A DNA stretch of 11,285 nucleotides, taken from the NCBI GenBank assembly GCA_034007745.1, contig JAVEQI010000049.1:1-11285 (forward strand), given 5' to 3'. The stretch's first letter is position 1, and every line of letters begins with the position of its first letter. The stretch is from Desulforapulum sp034007745 (GTDB taxonomy: Bacteria; Desulfobacterota; Desulfobacteria; Desulfobacterales; Desulfobacteraceae). Below the pieces are notes generated by a model. The model ran no database searches. It was given only the letters and a program-made list of their open reading frames with translations, and had not been told where the DNA came from. The position numbers and the translations under genes were made by a program. Positions 5,433 to 11,285 of this stretch are shown here, piece after piece.

Positions 5433-8400
5433 TTACGATCTGTTTTCTTTGTTTAGCATCTTTTCTATAATCTGGTTTGCCTTCTTAAAATCAAGCGAGA
5501 CAATAGCGTTTCCAATCCTCCTGGCCATCTGGGGCATTTGTCGAGTTAAGGCTGCTTCAAATCCCTTGAAAAAATCTTCCGAATCCATGTCATTGGCCCG
5601 GATCAGTCGTTTAAGGGCAATTAGGTTTTCAGCCATTTCATCTTCCGATATAACCCTTCCTTCATTTTTCTCTTCATCCTCAACAGACTCAGGGGCAGAT
5701 GCCAGGGCAGTTACTATACAGGATACGATTTTTTCAAGCTCCGATTCCAGTGCTGTAATTTTGGGTTCCACCTCTTTTTCATCCCCTTGGATCGCCCTCT
5801 CCAGCGCAGCAAAATGCCGATGCAGGGTTGAGGCACCAATGGTGGCAGAAAGGCCCTTGGCTGTGTGGACCAATCCTAGGGCTTTGTCCCGATCATCAGC
5901 CATAAGATCGGACCGGACCTGAACCGGTGAATCTTTAAATTGTTCTGCAAAATCCTGGAGCAAAGATCTGTATAATTTCAGGTTTGAACCGGCCTGTCGA
6001 ATCCCCAGTGCCACATCAATTTCCGGTAGTTTTTCTTCAAGATACGAGCCCAATGAAAAATCGTCTGGAAATTGTTTCTTAATCTCTATGTTTTTCACAT
6101 CCCCCCTGGGAATCCACCTGTGCAGGCACTCATAGAGCTGTTCCAGGTCCACGGGCTTGCTGATATGATCATTCATGCCGGCATCCAGGCTTTTCTTACG
6201 GTCACCGGCCATGGCGTTGGCCGTCATTGCAATAATAGGCAGGTTTTGTGCCCCATTGTCGAGCTGCCTTATTTTTTCCGTCGCTGTGATCCCGTCCATT
6301 ACTGGCATCTGGATATCCATCAACACCAGATTGAATTTTTGTTCGTTTAAAACTTCAAGGGCTTCAAGACCATTCTCTACGATGGTCACCTCCAGGCCTG
6401 CCTGTTCCAGAAGCTCTTTTGCCACCTGCTGGTTCAACTGGTTGTCCTCCACCAGAAGCACCCGGGCATTGCCAAACCTCTCCAGATTACTGGACGATTC
6501 CGGCAGATAAAAAGACCTTTTTTCTGTTTTGAGATTGCTGTAGCCAAAGGCATCGACAATGGTATTAAACAGATTTGAAGGAAAAATCGGTTTGGACAGA
6601 AGCCTTACCATGGAAAGTTCGTTCATGGCGGTTTCAGCATGCTCCATCTCATTACCCCCCGCCATAATGATCACAGGGACCTTGAATTTTACCAATACAT
6701 CCCCGATTTTACCTGCTGCCAGTGGCGGCATTCTGGCTTCACAACTCTTATAATCCAGAACAATAAGCTCAAAGGGATGTTTATCCTTTACCGCTTCATC
6801 CAAGGCCTGAAGTCCTTCAGAGCAGGACAGACAAGTCTTTACATTGAATGTCAGAGATGCAAGCTGCCCGCCAATATTGTCAAGAACCTTTTGACTTGCA
6901 TCTATTAGCAGAACCTTTAAATTTCTTAAGTTGAGGGGCAGCACATTGCTATCTTTCAGGGGGATACTTTTGGCCTGGGACAGATAGGGAAGGGTAAAAA
7001 CAAAGGCTGAACCTTTTTCTGGGGTGCTCTTTACACTGATATCGCCGCCCATAAACCTTACCAGCTGTCGGCAGATGGCAAGGCCTAGGCCGGTCCCACC
7101 GTATTTTCTGGTAATGGCCGTGTCAGCCTGGCTGAACTTTTGAAACATCCGGGAGACCTGTTTTTTATTCATTCCGATACCGGTGTCTGAAACTGTGCAT
7201 TCAACCTCTTGAATGGCCTTGTTTTGCGATTTAAGCCGGATCGAGATTTCGATGTAACCTTTTTCAGTAAACTTGACTGCATTGCTTAATAGATTATTCA
7301 ACACCTGTCCCACCCGGACAGGGTCGCCCAGGACCATGGGAGAAATTTTATCATCTATCCAGATATGCAGCTCCAGCCCTTTTTCAGCAATAGCCGGGGC
7401 TGAGAGGGTTACAATATCGTTGAGCACATCAGACAGGCTAAATGGGATCTGTTCCACGGTAAGTTTGCCCGCCTCAATCTTTGAATAATCAAGGATATCG
7501 TTGATAATCCCCAAGAGGGATTTAGCTGAAATTTCGATTTTATCCAGGTAGTCTTTCTGCCGGGGAGTCAGGGGGGTCCGGGCGGCCAGATAGGTCATGC
7601 CGATAATAGCATTCATGGGGGTTCTTATTTCATGGCTCATATTGGCCAGGAACTCACTCTTGGAAACGGTGGCCTGCTCTGCCGCATCTTTTGCCTTCTT
7701 AAGTTCAAGGGTGTTTTTTATCCGCTCACTGATGTCGGTTTCAATGGCTATAAACTGGAACAGCTCGCCTGCATCAGAAAAAACTGGCTGGATATCCAGA
7801 TCCAGCCAGTAAGATTCACCTGACTTATTATAGTTCAATATTTCAACACTGATTCCCTGTCCTGCCTTCACGGCTTGCGAGATCTGCTTAACTGTTTCAG
7901 GATTGGTTTCAGGTCCCTGGAGCACGGTGCCTGGTCGTTTACCCTTCATCTCTTCAAGACAATAGCCTGAAATTCTTTCAAACCCCTTATTAAACCACTC
8001 TATTCGAGCATTCCTGTCAGTAATCACAACCCCAGTGGATGTCTTTTCAACCACCAGGGCAAGTTTTCTGGCTTCAGCCTCTGCAATTTTACGATCTGTA
8101 ATATCTCTTCCTTCAGGGATAAGCCAAAAGACATTTCCGCTGCTGTCATAAATTGGTTTCAAAGAAAAATCAAAGTCATACAGTTGACCGTCTTTATCCA
8201 TATGGGGGATTTCAAACCTGACAAACTCACCGTTCGCCGCAGTTCCAACAGCCTTCTGAATTTTCTGGGACACTGCCTTGGAATACCGCCACCAGGGGCT
8301 GTCCCAAAACAAGCGCCCCCGGAGCTCATCTTCGGTCATTCCAACCATTTGCAAGACGGTCTCATTCACCTTAAGGATTCGACCTTCGGTTGAAATCAAC

Positions 8401-10901
8401 CCCATGAACTGGAAACTCTGGTTAAAAATCCCTCGGAACTTACGCTCGCTTTCCTGCAGCGCCTTTTCAATACGTTTGCGCTCAATCACATATCCCAGAT
8501 GATTACCAATCTCATCCGCCACCTCAAGCATGTCCTGATCTGGTGCTTCAATTTCGGGGGAAAAAAACTCCAACACAGCAACGACATCCATTCCTGACCT
8601 TACCGGGAGTGCAAAGGCACCCCTGAAACAGGTATTGGACAAAAATCTCGCCCTGAGAAAGTTCTCATCTGCCGTTACATCTTCAATCCAGGTGGCTTTT
8701 TTTGATGTGTAGACCCTTCCAGGAAGTCCCTCTCCTGGTTTGAACACGGTGTGTTCTGTAGCATCAATAAAATTTTGAAACCGCCCACCAGGATCATCAA
8801 CATGCCACAGGGGCAATGAAACCAGGCGTATCTCATCTGCCTGAACAGCCATATAAACATGTCCCACAGGCCAGCCCGTGAAATCTGTAATAAGCTTTAG
8901 ACAGGTCTGCAACGCCTGGTCTACCGAATCCGCCGTGTTGGCCATGGATGCCACATCTCCAAGGAGTGCAACCACACGTTCTTTTTCCTCGATGCTTTTG
9001 ACCAGTTCTTCCAGGCGTTGCGTCCTGTTTCTGACACGTTCTTCCAACTCCCTGTTCAGTGCCTGCACCTGGGCTTCAGCTGCACGGCGTTCTGTGACAT
9101 CTGTGGCCATGCTGATCACCGATCGCCTTCCATCTGAAAGTTTCCCCAGGGGAGAGGTTGATATTTCCCAGTCCCGGGTACGGCCATCGGCTGTCGTAAT
9201 TATAGATACACCCGTATTAACCCGTTTTTCAATCTGATAAAGGGTATTTATTTTTAAAAGTTCCTGTTCGGCATTCTCTACATAGGCATGGGCTGCCCAG
9301 TCTTCAATGGTTTTCATGTCCCCATGGGTATAGCCGGACAGTTCAATCCAGGGCTGATTGATTAACAATACCTCACCGTCTTCGGCATGAATCATGGCAG
9401 GATATGGAGCATCATTAATGGCTTTTTCAAAGCGTTGTTCGCTGACGGCAGCAATCTCTTCAATGGCCTTTCGAGCGGAAATATCCCGGACAACTCCCAC
9501 GGCCCACCATTGCCCGTCTATCTGAACTGCATTCAAATTTATCTCTGCAGGGAAACAGGTGCCATCTTTTCTCAGGGCTTCAACCTCACGCAGGTGACCG
9601 ATGATCTGCCCCTCACCAAAGAAGGCAAATGACTTAAACCCCTTTACAGCATCAGGTCGAAGGGATTCGGGGGTGATAAGCCCATGGACATCCCTGCCCA
9701 GTATTTCTGCGGCAGAAAAGCCAAACATCCTTTCAGCAGATTCATTCCAAAAAGATGCTTTGCCAGAATCATCAACCATTACAACGGCATCTCGCACCGA
9801 ACGGGTAATGGTATGGAGCTCCTTTTGTTTTTTTTCAACATTTTGAAGTGCCATTTGACGACGGGTTATCAGAACCGACAGATACCAGGCCAAAACGGCG
9901 AGCAAAATTATTCCCCCAGCCAGAATCAGTCTTGCCTGCGTCCACCAGGGAGGAACAAGTTTGTCTTTAGAGATAAAATTTATAATTCTCCAGTTTTCTT
10001 CGACCATCACCTGCTCCTGTTCCGATGTTTGACTGTCAGGTCTATAAATTGGTGTGATGGTTGAAAAAAAAAACAGGCCTTTGTCTGAAAAAAAATGACC
10101 GTCAGGAACGGAGCCCATCCGTTGCCATAGTCGGGGAAAATCCATAGCCAGGGTCTTTGGAGATTGAGAAAACATGAACTGCCATTCCAGATCCGGAGAC
10201 GGACCTTTCAGCCAATGGCCCTGATTGTTAGCCAGAAACACCTGACCGGATGAGTTGGTCCCTGCTTCAATAAGAGTCTGGAGCAGTTTTTTACCCAGCA
10301 GGTTCACCACAATAATACCTGCACTTTCACCGTTGCCTCTGTTTACCCGATGGGTAATCCGCAGGGCCGGTTTAAGGGGAAGTTCTATTTTTCCCTTTTC
10401 AACGTTTAGATCAAACCGGGACAAATAGGCACCAGAACCTTGGGCCATCCCTTTGATAAAGTACGAACGATTGCCTTTGTTTTGTAATTCTTTTTGAGAT
10501 GTAGCCCAGGCTCCGCGCTCACTGTTCCAGTTGATTCGCACCTGCTCCATTCCAGATGAATCTATAAATCGAATCTGGTCAAAAATCGCGTGATGAATTG
10601 CATAGGAAGAAAAAAAATCTGTCAGAATTTCATATACCTGGACTGTGTCAGTCTGGCGTTTAAAAATACTCCCGGTGGTATCGGCTAACATGGCAACTCC
10701 GGACAAATAACCGGACAGGGTGGTTTCAAAAAGACGGGTTTCCATTTTAAGAATATTTGATTCAACAAGCCCAAGTTCTCTGATAAAAAACTTTTTCTGC
10801 TGCAGAGCACCTCCCCACACCACCAGAGAATATCCCAGGGCAAGGAAAGCAAAAACACCTGCAAATAATTTCAAACGAAAGAATCTAAAACGATGATTCA
10901 T
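5433..10901 (-). CDS. Large hybrid sensor histidine kinase: dCache-PAS-PAS-GAF-PAS-PAS-HisKA-HATPase-REC-REC-Hpt
   Basis: This is an inner-membrane phosphorelay kinase of about 1822 residues (numbering below is from the upstream ATG at 10913, 1826 residues). Order: TM1 (~13-35); a ~285-residue periplasmic dCache-like sensor (~37-323); TM2 (~326-349) with no HAMP; PAS (~366-482), PAS (~493-610), coiled coil (~611-648), GAF (~650-812), PAS (~820-943), PAS (~948-1065); HisKA with H1094 in SHEIRTP; HATPase with N-box around N1207/N1211, DTGIGM (1243-1248) and GGTGLGLAI (1272-1280); REC1 (~1332-1457); REC2 (~1484-1600, D1490, D1533, T1564, K1586); Hpt (~1632-1735) with H1683; and a helical tail (~1757-1826). 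The kinase core, REC2 and Hpt are complete; REC1 looks degenerate. The ATG at 10901 is preferred because GGAG lies 6 nt before it, while the one at 10913 has no such site. The stop codon abuts the response regulator start, making that protein the likely relay output. Ligand unknown. Confidence 0.94.
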   Translation of the reverse strand: MNHRFRFFRLKLFAGVFAFLALGYSLVVWGGALQQKKFFIRELGLVESNILKMETRLFETTLSGYLSGVAMLADTTGSIFKRQTDTVQVYEILTDFFSSYAIHHAIFDQIRFIDSSGMEQVRINWNSERGAWATSQKELQNKGNRSYFIKGMAQGSGAYLSRFDLNVEKGKIELPLKPALRITHRVNRGNGESAGIIVVNLLGKKLLQTLIEAGTNSSGQVFLANNQGHWLKGPSPDLEWQFMFSQSPKTLAMDFPRLWQRMGSVPDGHFFSDKGLFFFSTITPIYRPDSQTSEQEQVMVEENWRIINFISKDKLVPPWWTQARLILAGGIILLAVLAWYLSVLITRRQMALQNVEKKQKELHTITRSVRDAVVMVDDSGKASFWNESAERMFGFSAAEILGRDVHGLITPESLRPDAVKGFKSFAFFGEGQIIGHLREVEALRKDGTCFPAEINLNAVQIDGQWWAVGVVRDISARKAIEEIAAVSEQRFEKAINDAPYPAMIHAEDGEVLLINQPWIELSGYTHGDMKTIEDWAAHAYVENAEQELLKINTLYQIEKRVNTGVSIITTADGRTRDWEISTSPLGKLSDGRRSVISMATDVTERRAAEAQVQALNRELEERVRNRTQRLEELVKSIEEKERVVALLGDVASMANTADSVDQALQTCLKLITDFTGWPVGHVYMAVQADEIRLVSLPLWHVDDPGGRFQNFIDATEHTVFKPGEGLPGRVYTSKKATWIEDVTADENFLRARFLSNTCFRGAFALPVRSGMDVVAVLEFFSPEIEAPDQDMLEVADEIGNHLGYVIERKRIEKALQESERKFRGIFNQSFQFMGLISTEGRILKVNETVLQMVGMTEDELRGRLFWDSPWWRYSKAVSQKIQKAVGTAANGEFVRFEIPHMDKDGQLYDFDFSLKPIYDSSGNVFWLIPEGRDITDRKIAEAEARKLALVVEKTSTGVVITDRNARIEWFNKGFERISGYCLEEMKGKRPGTVLQGPETNPETVKQISQAVKAGQGISVEILNYNKSGESYWLDLDIQPVFSDAGELFQFIAIETDISERIKNTLELKKAKDAAEQATVSKSEFLANMSHEIRTPMNAIIGMTYLAARTPLTPRQKDYLDKIEISAKSLLGIINDILDYSKIEAGKLTVEQIPFSLSDVLNDIVTLSAPAIAEKGLELHIWIDDKISPMVLGDPVRVGQVLNNLLSNAVKFTEKGYIEISIRLKSQNKAIQEVECTVSDTGIGMNKKQVSRMFQKFSQADTAITRKYGGTGLGLAICRQLVRFMGGDISVKSTPEKGSAFVFTLPYLSQAKSIPLKDSNVLPLNLRNLKVLLIDASQKVLDNIGGQLASLTFNVKTCLSCSEGLQALDEAVKDKHPFELIVLDYKSCEARMPPLAAGKIGDVLVKFKVPVIIMAGGNEMEHAETAMNELSMVRLLSKPIFPSNLFNTIVDAFGYSNLKTEKRSFYLPESSSNLERFGNARVLLVEDNQLNQQVAKELLEQAGLEVTIVENGLEALEVLNEQKFNLVLMDIQMPVMDGITATEKIRQLDNGAQNLPIIAMTANAMAGDRKKSLDAGMNDHISKPVDLEQLYECLHRWIPRGDVKNIEIKKQFPDDFSLGSYLEEKLPEIDVALGIRQAGSNLKLYRSLLQDFAEQFKDSPVQVRSDLMADDRDKALGLVHTAKGLSATIGASTLHRHFAALERAIQGDEKEVEPKITALESELEKIVSCIVTALASAPESVEDEEKNEGRVISEDEMAENLIALKRLIRANDMDSEDFFKGFEAALTRQMPQMARRIGNAIVSLDFKKANQIIEKMLNKENRS

Positions 10902-10920
10902 CCTATACTCCATGCATCAG

Positions 10921-11068
10921 GGAACTTCCAAAAAATAATCTATGCATCCTGTTTACCCGTTTTCTACGTTGTGATAACAGGCACATAGTTCACTATGCTC
11001 CTGTCATCACGTCTTGAAAACGAACAAAAGTCCTGCACGATATGCGTATATTATTTCCTGGAAACTCC
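10921..11068. repeat. ~148-bp imperfect palindrome upstream of the kinase gene
   Basis: The two halves are inverted copies around a centre at 10990-10991. The centre is CATAGT-tc-ACTATG. Moving outward, ACAGG pairs with CCTGT, GTGAT with ATCAC, and GTTTTC (near 10958-10964) with GAAAAC (near 11016-11021). At the outer ends, 19 nt from 10921 inward and 19 nt from 11068 inward match at 15 positions without gaps. The arms differ in length by about 8 nt. The element starts about 20 bp from the kinase ATG. ATCA occurs at 10916-10919 and 11069-11072, a possible short target duplication but possibly chance. It encodes no protein. It may be a MITE-like mobile palindrome or a leader structure. Confidence 0.75.
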
Positions 11069-11075
11069 ATCATTA

Positions 11076-11101
11076 TTGAAATATTCTGATTGTTATTTCA
11101 A
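11076..11101. repeat. 7-bp inverted repeat TTGAAAT/ATTTCAA
   Basis: TTGAAAT (11076-11082) and ATTTCAA (11095-11101) are perfect inverted copies separated by 12 nt. They lie between the long palindrome and the candidate kinase promoter. The spacing is like that of some dimeric regulator sites, but no known regulator is recognised and A/T richness makes chance plausible. Confidence 0.35.
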
Positions 11102-11122
11102 AAATTAATACTCCAGACTGCT

Positions 11123-11151
11123 TTTATACTTTATATGGGATGCTAACACAA
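11123..11151 (-). promoter_or_regulatory. Candidate promoter of the kinase/response regulator operon
   Basis: On the minus strand TTGTGT (11146-11151, 3/6), a 17-nt spacer and TATAAA (11123-11128, 5/6) form a plausible sigma-70 promoter just after the rrn terminator. Transcription from about 11116 would place the whole 148-bp palindrome in a ~215-nt 5' leader. No better site was seen between the palindrome and the kinase start. Confidence 0.4.
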
Positions 11152-11163
11152 ACAATACCCAAC

Positions 11164-11201
11164 AAAAAAAGCCCCGGCCATGTTTCCATGATCGGGGCTT
11201 T
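11164..11201 (-). terminator. Strong intrinsic terminator of the right-hand rrn operon
   Basis: On the minus strand AAAGCCCCG (11193-11201) and CATG pair with CATG and CGGGGCTTT around a GAAA tetraloop, interrupted by one small internal loop. A run of seven U residues follows (11164-11170). It begins about 12 nt after the 5S gene. The A run before the stem lets it fold on the other strand too, but the U tract makes minus the main direction. Confidence 0.93.
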
Positions 11202-11212
11202 GTATAAAGATA

Positions 11213-11285
11213 ATCCGGCGGCGTCCTACTCTCCCACAGAGACTCCCCTGCAGTACCATCGGCGCTGGAGATCTTAACTTCCGTG
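11213..11285 (-). rRNA. rrf: 5S ribosomal RNA, 3' part (partial)
   Basis: On the minus strand the sequence from 11285 to about 11213 carries conserved 5S landmarks: CGGAAGTTAAG, CTCCAGCGCCGATGGTACTG, then GGGAGAGTAGGACGCCGCCGG at the 3' end. About 73 nt are present; the 5' part of the gene lies beyond the right edge. The 3' end is approximate, judged from where helix I should end before the terminator. Its position with a terminator right after it marks the end of a complete rrn operon lying to the right. Confidence 0.95.

Noticed and set aside
4656..5456. 266-codon open frame antisense to the response regulator gene
   Set aside because: The minus-strand REC/HD-GYP protein has every conserved residue; the opposite frame has no domain and is a shadow of it.
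5371..5922. 183-codon Ser-rich plus-strand frame over the end of the kinase gene
   Set aside because: Its Ser/Ile-rich composition is the complement of the charged kinase C-terminus; no ribosome binding site or domain.
10902..10913. ATG at 10913 as the kinase start
   Set aside because: No Shine-Dalgarno precedes it, while GGAG lies 6 nt before the ATG at 10901. The difference is four residues, so it is not firmly excluded.
10921..11068. CRISPR array or tRNA in the palindromic region
   Set aside because: There is a single inverted pair rather than regularly spaced direct repeats, and no cloverleaf with a T-loop GTTCGAATC-type motif.

Overview
The window lies between two ribosomal RNA operons that both run on the minus strand. 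Its left edge is the first ~37 nt of a 16S rRNA gene, with the operon's promoter and leader just inside the window. Its right edge is the 3' part of a 5S rRNA gene, followed by a strong intrinsic terminator. The 16S start, the style of the 5S 3' end, a TRAP uptake system and a very large PAS-rich hybrid kinase all fit a Desulfobacterota bacterium, probably a Desulfobacteraceae-type sulfate reducer. That placement is inference from style, not from a database match.

Layout from left to right: (1) 1-37, start of 16S (minus); 38-300, rrn leader with boxA, a consensus promoter and an A/T-rich upstream region. (2) 317-575, non-coding, with a 7-bp tandem repeat, leading into a plus-strand TSUP/TauE-SafE anion exporter gene (576-1373). 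(3) 1384-4238, a complete minus-strand TRAP transporter operon read dctP-dctQ-dctM: periplasmic binding protein, small permease and large permease. It ends convergently, 10 bp from the exporter gene. (4) 4239-4388, a 150-bp gap with a candidate terminator, promoter and inverted repeat. (5) 4389-10901, a minus-strand signalling pair. It consists of a ~1820-residue membrane hybrid histidine kinase (dCache-like sensor, PAS-PAS-GAF-PAS-PAS, HisKA/HATPase, two receiver domains, Hpt) and an REC/HD-GYP response regulator that begins on the base after the kinase stop codon. (6) 10902-11213, non-coding, with a ~148-bp imperfect palindrome directly before the kinase start, a possible kinase promoter, and the terminator of the right-hand rrn operon.

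How the genes may work together: the kinase senses a periplasmic ligand plus cytoplasmic cues and can run a full His-Asp-His-Asp relay ending on the REC/HD-GYP protein, whose c-di-GMP phosphodiesterase residues are intact. The TRAP operon lies downstream on the same strand and imports an unidentified organic anion. The TSUP protein exports an anion, commonly sulfite or an organosulfonate in this family. A functional link between the relay and the transporters is only suggested by position. No CRISPR array, transposase, phage gene or tRNA was seen. The most unusual structures are the long palindrome in the kinase leader and the placement of the whole block between two co-directional rrn operons.
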